Source: Streptomyces bambusae (lineage in GTDB: Bacteria; Actinomycetota; Actinomycetes; Streptomycetales; Streptomycetaceae). From it: a stretch of 64,000 nucleotides of DNA. The stretch spans positions 86,137 to 150,136 of the forward strand of contig NZ_JAJAUZ010000013.1 in the NCBI RefSeq assembly GCF_020532645.1, read 5' to 3'. The position numbers were made by a program, and so were the translations under genes. A model generated the notes under the pieces. It was not told the DNA's origin, ran no database searches, and worked only from the letters and a program-made list of their open reading frames with translations. Position 1 is the first letter of the stretch. Each line of letters begins with the position of its first letter. This document shows, piece after piece, positions 9,113 to 17,518 of this stretch.

Positions 9113-10437
9113 GGCGTCCACCTCCCGACGAGGGTGCGGGCCCGGCGCCGCAGCCGGCGGATCCGGCCGGGCGGCCGGGGTCCGGTGCGGTCCTGCCACC
9201 AGTGGGTGAGGTCACGGCGGGCGTCGGCGTCCGCCGGCAGGCCGTGTACGAGCAGGTGCTCGGCGAAGTCCAGCGCGTCGCGGCGGTAGCCGCCGGTCAT
9301 CGGCCGGGTCCGGGCGTACCCGAGGAAGGCGTCCCGGTAGCCGTCGCCCAGGATGCCGGGCAGCTCCGGCGCGACCTTGCGGACCACATCGGCCCGCTTG
9401 CCGGCCAGCGCCCGCACCTGCACGCGGACCCGCACCGGATCGAACCCCTCGGGCACCGGAGTCCCCGCCACCAGCGCCGACAGCAGCGCGGTCTGCGCCA
9501 CGGCCACCCGCTCCCGGGACCCGGCCCCGGCCGCCGGCCCGGCAGCGGCTTCGGCCTCCGCCTCCGCCGGTGCCTCCGCCGGTGCCTCCGCCCGAGCAGC
9601 CTCCGCGCCCCGCGCCAGCGCCCCCCGGACCGCCGTCAGTTCGGCGGCCAGCTCCGCCTCCGGCGGGAACGCGTCGTCGCGTTCCAGCAGCACGCCCGGC
9701 GGGTCCAGCCGCTCGCGGAGGGCCGTGAGCAGGTCGAGGACCTGCGGCGGCACCGGGTGGGCGTGCGTGTCGTGCCACACGCCGTCCCGCTCGGTCCCGC
9801 CGGCCACGTGCACGTACGCCAGCGCCTCCGGCGGCAGCGCGGCCAGCACCGCGAGGGGGTCCTCGCCGCGGTTCACCCGGTTCGTGTGCAGGTTCGCCAC
9901 GTCGATCAGCAGCCGTACGCCGGTACGCTCCACCAGCTCGGCCAGGAAGCGGCCCTCGGACAGTTCCTCGCCGGGCCAGGAGATCAGCGCCGCGATGTTC
10001 TCCAGCGCCAGCGGCACCGGCAGTGCGTCCTGGGCGATCCGGACGTTCTCGCAGAGCACGTCCAGGGCGTCGCGGGTGCGGGGCACCGGCAGCAGGTGCC
10101 CGGCCTCCAGCAGCGGGGAGGCGGTCAGCTCCCCGCCCGCGCGGACGAACGCGATGTGCTCGGTCACCAGCGGAGCCCCCACCGCCACCGCCCGCTCGGC
10201 CAGCGCCGCGAGCCGTGCCGGGTCCGGCCGGTCCGCCCCGCCCAGCCCGAGCGAGACGCCGTGCGGCACCACCGTGACCCCGCGCTCGCGCAGCCGCACG
10301 AGTGACTCCGGGAGGTGGCCGGGGCACAGGTTCTCGGCCACCACCTCCACCCAGTCGAGACCGGGCAGCCGCTCGACCGCGTCCGCGATCTCCGGGCGCC
10401 AGCCGATCCCCACCCCCAGGCGGTCCATCCGCTTCAT
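9109..10437 (-). CDS. DUF692 (MNIO-family) multinuclear iron enzyme with fused C-terminal domain
   Basis: The 442-residue protein has an N-terminal DUF692 TIM-barrel (about residues 5-280). Visible candidate metal-binding residues are His59 ([12 protein letters not shown]), His94 (VTEHIAFV), Glu146 (LALENIA), Asp179/Asn182/His184 ([13 protein letters not shown]), His210 (YVHVAGG), Asp223/His225 and Glu252 (LLERDD). Members with known function (MbnB, TglH, ChrH, BufB) oxidatively modify cysteines of ribosomal peptides. After an Ala/Glu-rich linker comes a roughly 130-residue C-terminal domain; I recall a Pfam entry named after the homologue SCO6045. It faintly resembles the partner proteins that accompany other MNIOs. 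GGGGGAGG precedes ATG. The stop overlaps the start of the Cys-tailed TIGR04222 gene. Confidence 0.88.
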   Translation of the reverse strand: MKRMDRLGVGIGWRPEIADAVERLPGLDWVEVVAENLCPGHLPESLVRLRERGVTVVPHGVSLGLGGADRPDPARLAALAERAVAVGAPLVTEHIAFVRAGGELTASPLLEAGHLLPVPRTRDALDVLCENVRIAQDALPVPLALENIAALISWPGEELSEGRFLAELVERTGVRLLIDVANLHTNRVNRGEDPLAVLAALPPEALAYVHVAGGTERDGVWHDTHAHPVPPQVLDLLTALRERLDPPGVLLERDDAFPPEAELAAELTAVRGALARGAEAARAEAPAEAPAEAEAEAAAGPAAGAGSRERVAVAQTALLSALVAGTPVPEGFDPVRVRVQVRALAGKRADVVRKVAPELPGILGDGYRDAFLGYARTRPMTGGYRRDALDFAEHLLVHGLPADADARRDLTHWWQDRTGPRPPGRIRRLRRRARTLVGRWTP

Positions 10438-10512
10438 GCTCGTACCTCCCCCGATTCCGTGTGCCGGTGTGATGACCCGCCGGGCACCCCGTGAATCCGG
10501 AGGTGGGGACGT

Positions 10513-11232
10513 TCAGAGGAACATTTGAGGTTCCAGCCGGGCCCGCAGCGCCGGATGGTCCGCGACGACCGTGCACGAGCCGGGCGCGATCTCCGTGAAA
10601 CCGGCGTCGCGCACCACCGGCAGCCCGCTCGCGGACAGCTGCTCCCACCGCTCCCGCGGGGCCGTCCGCACGGCCAGCGCGAAGCCGGACTCCCGCCAGG
10701 CCGCCCGCTCCGCCCCGGTCAGCTCCCACCAGGCCAGCTGGGCGCCGTGCCCGGCCTGGGCCATCGCCTTGCCCGCCGACATGCCGAGGTCCGGGTTCAG
10801 CCACAGCACCGGCCGCTGCGCCGGCACCGGCGGGACCGGCTCCGGGTCGTCCAGGTCGGTCCCGGACACCTGGAGCTTGGCCAGCTCCTTGGGCCAGCCG
10901 TCCAGCGGCACCGGCGGGAACACCCGCACCTCCGCCCGCTCGCCGGGCACCGTGATGCCCGGCAGCGCGGCCGCCTTGCGCCACTCGGCGCCGCGGGCCC
11001 GGCGCACCACCTTGCGGATCCGGGCGTCCTGCCAGGCGCGCACCTCCTCGGCCCACTCGCCCTCGCCGCGCGCCCGTTCGTCCGCGAGCAGCACCAGCAC
11101 CGCCCGCGCGGCCGTCTCCAGCGCGTCGGTGCGGGCCGGGGGTTCCGCCTTCTCGATCCGCACCACCAGCGGCAGTACGTACTGCGGGGCCTCGTCCCGG
11201 AAGCTGGCTCTCATGTCCTGGCTGCTGCTCAT
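10513..11232 (-). CDS. Peptidyl-tRNA hydrolase, Pth2 family
   Basis: The 239-residue protein carries a PTH2 domain in its C-terminal half, starting at PVLWLNPDLGMSAGKAMAQAGHGAQLAWW. This matches the Pth2 lysine/histidine motif (GKxxAQxxHA-type). It also has the family's late segment DAGFTEIAPGSCTVVA. The enzyme class hydrolyses peptidyl-tRNA released by drop-off. The N-terminal half is variable and helical, an extension common in actinobacterial members. Databases often call these aminoacyl-tRNA hydrolases. It is divergent from the AIM24-family gene and 75 bp downstream of the DUF692 gene start; no functional link to the DUF692 block is evident. Confidence 0.82.
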   Translation of the reverse strand: MSSSQDMRASFRDEAPQYVLPLVVRIEKAEPPARTDALETAARAVLVLLADERARGEGEWAEEVRAWQDARIRKVVRRARGAEWRKAAALPGITVPGERAEVRVFPPVPLDGWPKELAKLQVSGTDLDDPEPVPPVPAQRPVLWLNPDLGMSAGKAMAQAGHGAQLAWWELTGAERAAWRESGFALAVRTAPRERWEQLSASGLPVVRDAGFTEIAPGSCTVVADHPALRARLEPQMFL

Positions 11233-11292
11233 CCGGTCAAGGATGCCAGCCGCCCGGGCGGGGCCGTGACACGCCCGGGGGTGGCCGGGCTG

Positions 11293-11322
11293 TTGTCCGG
11301 CCGCCCCCGCCCGCGCTTAGAT
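11293..11322 (+). promoter_or_regulatory. Candidate promoter of the AIM24-family gene, leaderless
   Basis: TTGTCC (11293-11298) and TTAGAT (11317-11322) are separated by 18 bp. A start point seven bases after the -10 would fall on the A of the ATG at 11329, so the mRNA would be leaderless. No Shine-Dalgarno sequence is needed under this model. Confidence 0.45.
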
Positions 11323-11328
11323 CGCAGG

Positions 11329-12003
11329 ATGAAGAGCGACCTTTTTTCCTCCGAGAACCTGGCGCAGCAGGCCACCGCCCCCGGGATGACCCTGCAGAAC
11401 GCCAAGTCCGTCAAGTACGCGGTGAACGGCGAGATGCTGGCCCGGCAGGGCTCGATGATCGCCTACCGCGGCAACCTCCAGTTCGAGCGCAAGGGCCAGG
11501 GCATCGGCGGCATGCTCAAGCGCGCCGTCACCGGCGAGGGCCTGCCGCTGATGGCCGTCCGCGGCCAGGGCGAGGCCTGGTTCGCGCACGAGGCGGCCAA
11601 CTGCTTCATCGTCGACATCGAGCCGGGCGACGCCCTCACCATCAACGGCCGCAACGTGCTGTGCTTCGACCCGACCCTGTCCTACGAGATAAAGACGGTC
11701 AAGGGCGGCGGCATGGTGGGCGGCGGCCTGTTCAACAGCGTCTTCACCGGTCAGGGAAAGCTGGCCGTGATCTGCGACGGCAGCCCCATCGTCATCCCCG
11801 TCACCCCGCAGCTGCCGGTGTACGTGGACACCGACGCGGTGGTCGGCTGGAGCGCCCAGCTCAGCACCGGCCTGCACCGTTCGCAGTCCGTCGGCTCGAT
11901 GATCCGCGGCGGCTCCGGCGAGGCCGTCCAGCTGATGCTCCAGGGCGAGGGCTTCGTCATCGTCCGGCCGAGCGAGCTCGTCGAGCGGCCGGCCACGAGC
12001 TGA
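11329..12003 (+). CDS. AIM24 family protein
   Basis: The 224-residue product is a compact beta-rich AIM24/TerD-neighbour fold protein. It has Gly-rich turns (GGGMVGGGLFNSVFTGQGKLAVIC) and the family pattern FEPxxAxxI-like FIVDIEPGDALTINGRNVLCFDP. AIM24 proteins are cytoplasmic beta-sandwich proteins related to a mitochondrial biogenesis factor; the bacterial function is unknown. The ATG at the chosen position is supported by the very short or absent leader predicted from the upstream promoter elements. The gene converges with the NodB lipoprotein gene, whose stop is only 14 bp away. Confidence 0.85.
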   Translation: MKSDLFSSENLAQQATAPGMTLQNAKSVKYAVNGEMLARQGSMIAYRGNLQFERKGQGIGGMLKRAVTGEGLPLMAVRGQGEAWFAHEAANCFIVDIEPGDALTINGRNVLCFDPTLSYEIKTVKGGGMVGGGLFNSVFTGQGKLAVICDGSPIVIPVTPQLPVYVDTDAVVGWSAQLSTGLHRSQSVGSMIRGGSGEAVQLMLQGEGFVIVRPSELVERPATS

Positions 12004-12016
12004 CCGCCGCCGGCTC

Positions 12017-12892
12017 TCAGCGGCCGATCAGCTCGGACACCTTGACGAAGCGGTAGCCGCGGGCCCGGAGTTCCGGCACGATCCGCCGGATCGCCTGCTC
12101 GGTGGTGGGGGCCGCACTGCGCGTGCAGTGCATCACCACCACCGAGCCGGGCTTCACCCCGTCCAGGACCTGCTGCGCCACCGGGCCCGGGTCCTTCGCG
12201 AACGCGTCCCCGCTGACCACGTCCCACTGCACGGCGGTGACCCGCGCCGTGGACAGGGCGCGCAGCGCTGCGTCGTCGTAGCAGCCGCCGGGGAAGCGGA
12301 AGTAGGGGACGACGTTGCGGGCGCCGGCCGTCCGGAACGCCTCGAAGGCGCGGTCCACATCGGCCCGGGCCGCCGCCCCGTCCAGCGCAGGCAGCCCGTA
12401 GCAGGGGCTCTTGAAGGCGTGGTGGCTGTACGAGTGGTTGGCGATCTCGAAGTTCGGGTCGGTGCCGATGGCGCGGGCCTGGTCGGGGTACTCCTCCGCC
12501 CAGCGGCCGGTCATGAACACCGTCGACGGCACCTTCAGGCTGCGCAGTGCCGCGATGAGCTGCGGGTTGTCGAAACGCTCGCCTGCGGCGGCGCGGGGGC
12601 CCTGGTCGGCCGTCATGTCGGCGTCGAAGGTGAGGGCGACGGTCTTGTCGGTGGTGCCGGCGGCGCGCTCGAACACCGGGGTGAGACCGGCCGGGCCGGG
12701 GGCCATGGTGGGGGGCCTGGCAGGGGGCTCGGCGGGTTCTGCGGGGGCGGCAGCCTTGGGGGACGTGCCGGGGGCCGGGGGCTTCCGGCTTGCCGCGGTC
12801 CTGGTTTCGGCGGGACCGGTGCCGCCGGAGCAGCCGGCCAGGGTGGCGCCGAGCAATGCCGCGGCGACCACCCTTCGTACAGAAATGGTCAC
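12017..12892 (-). CDS. Polysaccharide deacetylase (NodB homology) lipoprotein
   Basis: The 291-residue product starts with a signal peptide and lipobox LAGC (Cys21), so it is an extracytoplasmic lipoprotein. The NodB domain (about residues 85-290) shows all motifs: TFDADM (motif 1, the usual TFDDG altered but both aspartates present) and NHSYSHHAF (metal-binding histidines). RFPGGCYDD serves as motif 3, followed by QWDVVSGDAF and VVMHCTR near the end. Carbohydrate esterase family 4 enzymes remove acetyl groups from peptidoglycan or chitin-like sugars. The GTG start lacks a Shine-Dalgarno sequence, but CATATA at 12901-12906 is a -10-like box on this strand, so transcription could begin at the start codon. 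Confidence 0.9.
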   Translation of the reverse strand: MTISVRRVVAAALLGATLAGCSGGTGPAETRTAASRKPPAPGTSPKAAAPAEPAEPPARPPTMAPGPAGLTPVFERAAGTTDKTVALTFDADMTADQGPRAAAGERFDNPQLIAALRSLKVPSTVFMTGRWAEEYPDQARAIGTDPNFEIANHSYSHHAFKSPCYGLPALDGAAARADVDRAFEAFRTAGARNVVPYFRFPGGCYDDAALRALSTARVTAVQWDVVSGDAFAKDPGPVAQQVLDGVKPGSVVVMHCTRSAAPTTEQAIRRIVPELRARGYRFVKVSELIGR

Positions 12893-12954
12893 ACCAGAAA
12901 CATATATGACAATCCGCCGACCCCACCGCTACGGCACTCCCTGCGGCCCCCGGG

Positions 12955-14325
12955 TCAGCGCCAGGGGCCCGTCACGGCGAAGGTGGTGCCGGGGGCGTAG
13001 CAGTTGACGTACATCGTCGAGCCGTCGGGGGAGAAGGTGACACCGGCGAACTCGCCGTAGTCCGGTTCGGCCGGCGTCCCGATGTTGTGCGCATTGCGGG
13101 CCACCGCGTACACCTCGCCGCGCGGGGAGACCCCGTACACGTGCTGCAGCCCGCTCCCGTCCTCGCACACCATCAGCCCGCCCCCCGGCGCCAGGCAGAT
13201 GTTGTCGGGCGACTCCCCGGGCAGCTGCACGTCGGAGGCCGGCCCGAACACCACCGCCAGCGTCAGCCGCCCCCGCTTCGGCTCGTACCTCCACACCTGC
13301 CCGGAGTGGTCCGCCGCCGCCCCCTCCCGGCTGCGCGCGAACGAGGACACGAAGTACACCGCGCCGCCGCTCCAATAGCAGCCCTCCAGCTTCTGCGCGT
13401 GCGTGATGCCGCCCCGCCCGAAGTCCTGGAACCGGATCGGCGTGCCCACCGCCATCGGATCCGGCACCGGCACCCACTCCACCCGGAACTGCGCCCCCGG
13501 CTCCCGCACCGCCGACAGGTCCGGCACGTCCCGCACCCGCAGCGCCTCCAGCGCCCCGCCCGCCCGCAGCGAGCCCAGCCCGCCGCACGGCCGGTCCGGC
13601 AGGAAGCGGTAGAACAGCCCGAACGGCTTCACGAACGCGTCCTCGGTCTCGTACACGATCCCGCTGTGCGGATCCACCGCCACCGCCTCGTGGGCGAACC
13701 GCCCCAGGGCCGTCAGCGGGACCGCGCCGCTGCGCCGCGGATCGGCCGGGTCCACCTCGAACACGAAGCCGTGGTCCCGCACGTAGTCGCCGGTGCCGGC
13801 CAGGTCCTCGGTCTCCTCGCAGGTCAGCCAGGTCCGCCAGGGCGTCGGGCCGCCCGCGCAGTTCACGGCCGTGCCCGCGACGCCCACCCGCTCCCCGGTG
13901 ACCGCGCCGTCCGCGTCCAGCTCCAGGACGGTGCAGCCGCCCCGGGCCCCCGGGTCGTAGGTGAGCCCCGGCACCGGCGGGACGCGCAGCGCGGCGGTGG
14001 CCCGGTTCTCGTGGTTGCGCACCAGCCGCACCCGGCCGCGGCCGCCCGCGAAGGCCGCCATCCCGTCGCAGTTCTGCGGCACCCGGCCCTCGCCCGACCG
14101 CATCGGGTCGCCCGACCGGGACAGCACCCGGTAGCGGAACCCGGCGGGCAGGTCGAGCAGTCCGGCCGGATCCGGCAGCAGCGGCCCGTACCCGGCGACG
14201 GCCGGAGCGCGGCCCGGAACGGCGGCGCTCGCGGCTCCCGTGAACAGTTCGCCGAGGGCCCCGGCGAAGGCGACGGAGGCGACGGCCCCCGTACCGGTGA
14301 GGATCTGACGGCGGGTCGCGGACAT
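12955..14325 (-). CDS. PhoX-like (DUF839) Tat-exported protein
   Basis: The 456-residue protein has a twin-arginine signal (SATRRQILTGTGAVASVAFA) and a beta-propeller-like body. Visible PhoX/DUF839 signatures are YRVLSRSGDPM, LVRNHENR, TCEETEDL, GRFAHEAVAVDPHSGIVYETED, DNICLAPGGGLMVCEDG and FSPDGSTMYVNCY. The Glu, Asp and His residues in these motifs are the Ca/Fe ligands in true PhoX alkaline phosphatases. It therefore probably hydrolyses phosphoesters outside the cell, though activity should not be assumed for every DUF839 member. The start is chosen to give the Tat signal directly, with GGGGAG upstream. No PhoP box is evident in the 116-bp upstream gap. Confidence 0.88.
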   Translation of the reverse strand: MSATRRQILTGTGAVASVAFAGALGELFTGAASAAVPGRAPAVAGYGPLLPDPAGLLDLPAGFRYRVLSRSGDPMRSGEGRVPQNCDGMAAFAGGRGRVRLVRNHENRATAALRVPPVPGLTYDPGARGGCTVLELDADGAVTGERVGVAGTAVNCAGGPTPWRTWLTCEETEDLAGTGDYVRDHGFVFEVDPADPRRSGAVPLTALGRFAHEAVAVDPHSGIVYETEDAFVKPFGLFYRFLPDRPCGGLGSLRAGGALEALRVRDVPDLSAVREPGAQFRVEWVPVPDPMAVGTPIRFQDFGRGGITHAQKLEGCYWSGGAVYFVSSFARSREGAAADHSGQVWRYEPKRGRLTLAVVFGPASDVQLPGESPDNICLAPGGGLMVCEDGSGLQHVYGVSPRGEVYAVARNAHNIGTPAEPDYGEFAGVTFSPDGSTMYVNCYAPGTTFAVTGPWR

Positions 14326-14441
14326 CAGGCAACAACTCCCCGGGGGGTGGAAAGGAGATGTGACCCGCATGTGGTACCACGTGCCTGCGGCGTGGGGAAC
14401 CATGCGGGCCGCACCCCCGCGGGGTGTCGCCGCCCCCGGCG

Positions 14442-14870
14442 TCAGACGAGCTTGGCGCTCAGCGTGATCGTCGTACCGGTCAGGGCCTGGCTGACCGGGC
14501 AGTTCTTCTTGGCGTCCTCGGCCGCGGCGAGGAAGTCCTCCTCGCTGATGCCGGGCACCTCGCCCTCGACGGTCAGGTGGCTGCCGGTGATGCCCTGGCC
14601 GGGCACGAAGGTCACCGCGGCCTTGGTGTTCAGCCGCGCCGGCGCGTGCCCGGCCTTGGCCAGCACGTTGGAGAAGGCCATGTTGTAGCAGCTGGAGTGC
14701 GCGGCGGCGATGAGCTCCTCCGGGCTGGTGCGCCCGTTCGCCTCCTCGTCGGTGCGGGCCGGCCAGGAGACGGCGTACGTGCCGAGGCCCGAGGAGTCGA
14801 GGGTCACCTCGCCCTTGCCCCCCAGCAGATCGCCTTCCCAGACAGCGTGTGCATGACGCGTGGCGGCCAT
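14442..14870 (-). CDS. OsmC-family peroxiredoxin
   Basis: The 142-residue protein shows the two catalytic cysteines of the OsmC/Ohr family, in AAHSSCYNMAFS and KKNCPVSQAL, and the N-terminal Arg/Trp-containing strand. The EANGRTSPEELIAAAHSSCYN layout is of the OsmC rather than the Ohr subgroup. It reduces organic hydroperoxides in the cytosol. Its start is supported by AAGGG upstream of ATG. Together with msrB, katG and the oxidoreductase it makes the region rich in oxidative-stress genes. Confidence 0.93.
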   Translation of the reverse strand: MAATRHAHAVWEGDLLGGKGEVTLDSSGLGTYAVSWPARTDEEANGRTSPEELIAAAHSSCYNMAFSNVLAKAGHAPARLNTKAAVTFVPGQGITGSHLTVEGEVPGISEEDFLAAAEDAKKNCPVSQALTGTTITLSAKLV

Positions 14871-14925
14871 GATGGATCCCTTCAAGGCTGTTCGGCCGGG
14901 CCGGTGTTGGCCCGACCGGCCCAAC

Positions 14926-16035
14926 CTACTGGGACACCAGCCCCTTTGCGTCGCGGGCGAGCGCGGTGAGCCGCGAGATGGCGCGGAAGTACTTCTTTCG
15001 GTACCCGCCGTTCAGCATCTCTTCGCTGAACAGGCGGTCGAACGGCACGCCCGACGCCAGCACCGGTATCTCCCGGTCGTACAGACGGTCGGCGAGGACC
15101 ACCAGGCGCAGCGCGGTGGACTGGTCCGGCACCGCCTGCACATCGGTGAGGCAGACCGCGGATATGTCCTCGGTGAGCGCGCTGTAGCGGCTCGGGTGCA
15201 CCCGGGCGAGGTGGGCCAGCAGCCCCGGGAAGTCGTCGAGGGTGGCGCCGGGGGTCGCGTACGCGGCCTTGGCCACCTGCTCGTCGCTGTACGGGGCCGG
15301 GGCCTCGGGCAGCCCGCGGTGCCGGTAGTCCTCGCCGTCGATGCGCAGCGGCCGGAAGTGGGCGGACAGGCCCTGGATCTCGCGCAGGAAGTCCACCGCG
15401 GCGAACCGGCCCTCGCCCAGCTTGCCCGGCAGCGTGTTCGAGGTGGCGGCCAGCGCGACGCCCGATTCGACCAGCTTGCGCAGCAGGCTGGAGACGAGGA
15501 CGGTGTCGCCCGGGTCGTCGAGCTCGAACTCGTCGATGCACAGCAGCCGGTGCCCGCCGAGGGTCTGCACGGTCTGCTGGAAGCCGAGGGCACCGACCAG
15601 GTTCGTCAGCTCGACGAAGGTGCCGAACGCCTTGTACTCGGGTGCGGCCGGGGTGGCGTGCCAGAGCGAGGCGAGCAGGTGGGTCTTGCCGACGCCGTAG
15701 CCGCCGTCGAGGTAGACCCCGCGCGGACCGGCGGGCGCGGCCGGCTTCTTCGAGAACCAGCGCCGCTTGGCCGTGCCGCTCGCGTGCGCCCCGCCGAGGC
15801 CGGCGGCGAACGTGCTCAGGGTGGTGACGGCCTGCGCCTGGCTCGGCTGGTTCGGGTCCGGGTTGTACGTGTCGAAGCGCACGCCGTCGAACCGCGGTGG
15901 CGGCACCATCTCCGCGACCAGCCGTTCGGCGGGTACGTACGGCTCGCGGGCGCACAGGGACTGCGGGCCCGCCTCGGCTATGGGCTCCGGACCGGTGGCG
16001 AGGGCCCCGGAGGACGCGGTGAGAGATGTCGACAC
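14926..16035 (-). CDS. zapE: ZapE/AFG1-family AAA-type ATPase
   Basis: The 369-residue protein has a Walker A motif (LDGGYGVGKTHLLASLWH, near residue 122) and Walker B (RLLCIDEFELDDPGDT). A sensor-like segment, LAATSNTLPGKLGEGRF, and the typical C-terminal LYDREIPVLASGVPFDRLFSEEMLNGGYRKKYFRAISRL pieces complete the ZapE family pattern. ZapE associates with the division ring in E. coli; the actinobacterial role is inferred. The GTG start is preferred because an upstream ATG overlaps the divergent ribD-like gene. The ribosome binding site is poor (AGGG only 2-3 nt away), so the start is uncertain. Confidence 0.88.
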   Translation of the reverse strand: MSTSLTASSGALATGPEPIAEAGPQSLCAREPYVPAERLVAEMVPPPRFDGVRFDTYNPDPNQPSQAQAVTTLSTFAAGLGGAHASGTAKRRWFSKKPAAPAGPRGVYLDGGYGVGKTHLLASLWHATPAAPEYKAFGTFVELTNLVGALGFQQTVQTLGGHRLLCIDEFELDDPGDTVLVSSLLRKLVESGVALAATSNTLPGKLGEGRFAAVDFLREIQGLSAHFRPLRIDGEDYRHRGLPEAPAPYSDEQVAKAAYATPGATLDDFPGLLAHLARVHPSRYSALTEDISAVCLTDVQAVPDQSTALRLVVLADRLYDREIPVLASGVPFDRLFSEEMLNGGYRKKYFRAISRLTALARDAKGLVSQ

Positions 16036-16072
16036 AGCCCTCAACTTTACGCCGCATGCCACACTGCCTCGC

Positions 16073-16843
16073 ATGCGACGCCTGTTCCCTGTGACCGATC
16101 AGACATCCGCCGAGTCCGACCGGGAGTGGTCCCTGGACGAGCTGGCCGAGGCCTACGCCTACCCCGCGCAGGCGGCGGACGGGCACTGGCTGCGGGGCAA
16201 CATGGTCTCCTCGCTGGACGGTGCCGCCCAGCACGAGGGCCGCTCCCAGCCGATCTCCAGCGACACAGACATGCGGATCTTCGGCACCCTGCGGGCGCTG
16301 GCCGATGTGGTCGTCGTCGGTGCGGAAACGGTTCGCCTGGAGGGTTACCGGCCGGCCCGGGCCCGGGAGGCCTTCGCCGCCCGCCGAGCGGCCGCCGGCC
16401 AGGGCCCGGCCCCCGCCATCGCCGTGGTCAGCGCGAGCCTGGACCTGGACTTCTCGCTGCCCCTGTTCACCTCCCCGCTGGTGCCCACCCTGGTTCTGAC
16501 CGGTGCGGCGGCCCCCGCGGACCGGGTGGCCGGGGCGCGGACGGCGGGCGCCGAGGTGCTGTTCGCCGGGGACGGCGCCGGGGTGGACCCGGCCCGGGCG
16601 GTGACCGCCCTCGCCGGGCGGGGGCTGCGGCGCCAGCTCACCGAGGGCGGGCCGCGGCTGCTGGGCCAGTTCATCGCGGCCGGGGTGCTCGACGAGCTGT
16701 GCCTGACGGTGTCGCCGACCCTGACCGCGGGCGACGCGCAGCGGATCGCCGGGGGGCCCTCCCTGGCGGTGCCGGCCCGGCTGGAACTCGCCGGGCTGCT
16801 GGAGGAGGCCGGGTTCCTGTTCACCCGTTACCGTCGGAGCTGA
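16073..16843 (+). CDS. RibD C-terminal domain reductase (pyrimidine reductase family)
   Basis: The 256-residue product consists of one RibD_C/dihydrofolate-reductase-like domain. Signatures are NMVSSLDGAAQHEGRSQPISSDTDMRIFGTLRALADVVVVGAET near the N-terminus and LTEGGPRLLGQFIAAGVLDELCLTVSPTL near the C-terminus. The deaminase domain of bifunctional RibD is absent, so it probably reduces a ribosylaminopyrimidine or a related substrate with NADPH, but it is not proven to act in riboflavin synthesis. The start lies only 38 bp from the divergent zapE start. A hairpin with a T-run follows the stop. Confidence 0.85.
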   Translation: MRRLFPVTDQTSAESDREWSLDELAEAYAYPAQAADGHWLRGNMVSSLDGAAQHEGRSQPISSDTDMRIFGTLRALADVVVVGAETVRLEGYRPARAREAFAARRAAAGQGPAPAIAVVSASLDLDFSLPLFTSPLVPTLVLTGAAAPADRVAGARTAGAEVLFAGDGAGVDPARAVTALAGRGLRRQLTEGGPRLLGQFIAAGVLDELCLTVSPTLTAGDAQRIAGGPSLAVPARLELAGLLEEAGFLFTRYRRS

Positions 16844-16849
16844 CACGTT

Positions 16850-16875
16850 GCGGAATTTACCGTTCCGCTTTTCTC
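16850..16875 (+). terminator. Rho-independent terminator after the RibD-like gene
   Basis: GCGGAA (16850-16855) pairs with TTCCGC (16863-16868) around a 7-nt loop. It is followed directly by TTTTCTC, an unusually classical terminator for this genome. Confidence 0.7.
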
Positions 16876-16969
16876 CGGCTGGGCACACTTACCTGCACCG
16901 GCCCCGTGCGCCAGCGGGGCAGGATGGTTTCCGCAGGGGCCCACGGCCCATGAAAACGAGAGGGCGTCC

Positions 16970-17443
16970 GTGTTCACGAGCGTATTGATGATCGAGAAGC
17001 CTCTGACATCCGTAGACGTGGACTTCGTCACGACCCTGCACGGAGACGACCCCGTCTCCTTCGTCGTGCTGCTGCAGCCCCGGGGCGACCGGGACCGGCT
17101 GCTGCGCGCCATCGACGACGTCGCGCTCGGCGAGCTCCCCGAGGCGATCCGGGAGGGCGACGAACCGGAAGGCGCCGAGGCGCTCGGCCCGGCCGCGCAG
17201 TCCCTGGAGCACTCGCTCCGGGCGCTGCGCGCACGCAACCACTCGGCGGTGGGGCACATCGTCGAGGACCACCCGCTGGACCGGCTCAGGGCGGTCGTGG
17301 AGGAGACCGGCGCCGACGAGGTGATCGTGCTGACGGCGCCGCACTTCGTGGAGGAGTTCTTCCACCGGGACTGGGCCTCCCGGGCCCGCCACAAAGTGGG
17401 GGTTCCCGTGCTCAAGCTCTTCGCCCACAACGAGAACGAATAG
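16970..17443 (+). CDS. Small uncharacterised protein, universal-stress-like C-terminal half
   Basis: The 157-residue protein begins at a GTG preceded by AGAGGG. The N-terminal half (FVTTLHGDDPVSFVVLLQP) looks like a strand-turn-strand nucleotide-fold start. The C-terminal half (EETGADEVIVLTAPHFVEEF, ending in VGVPVLKLFAHNENE) resembles the last strand-helix-strand of universal stress proteins. Homologues in Streptomyces are often labelled indole-3-glycerol phosphate synthase, but no TIM-barrel or IGPS motif is present, so that label looks wrong. It sits 75 bp upstream of murC in the same direction. The function is unknown. Confidence 0.7.
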   Translation: MFTSVLMIEKPLTSVDVDFVTTLHGDDPVSFVVLLQPRGDRDRLLRAIDDVALGELPEAIREGDEPEGAEALGPAAQSLEHSLRALRARNHSAVGHIVEDHPLDRLRAVVEETGADEVIVLTAPHFVEEFFHRDWASRARHKVGVPVLKLFAHNENE

Positions 17444-17518
17444 GCTGCGGGGGTAGGTGTCCCGTTCCGGGGCACCGCCCGCACCACGCCTTCGGGCACG
17501 CCCTCGGGAGACACACGC

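Noticed and set aside
16970..17443. Indole-3-glycerol phosphate synthase
   Set aside because: Length 157 residues and absence of barrel motifs make this label unsupported.
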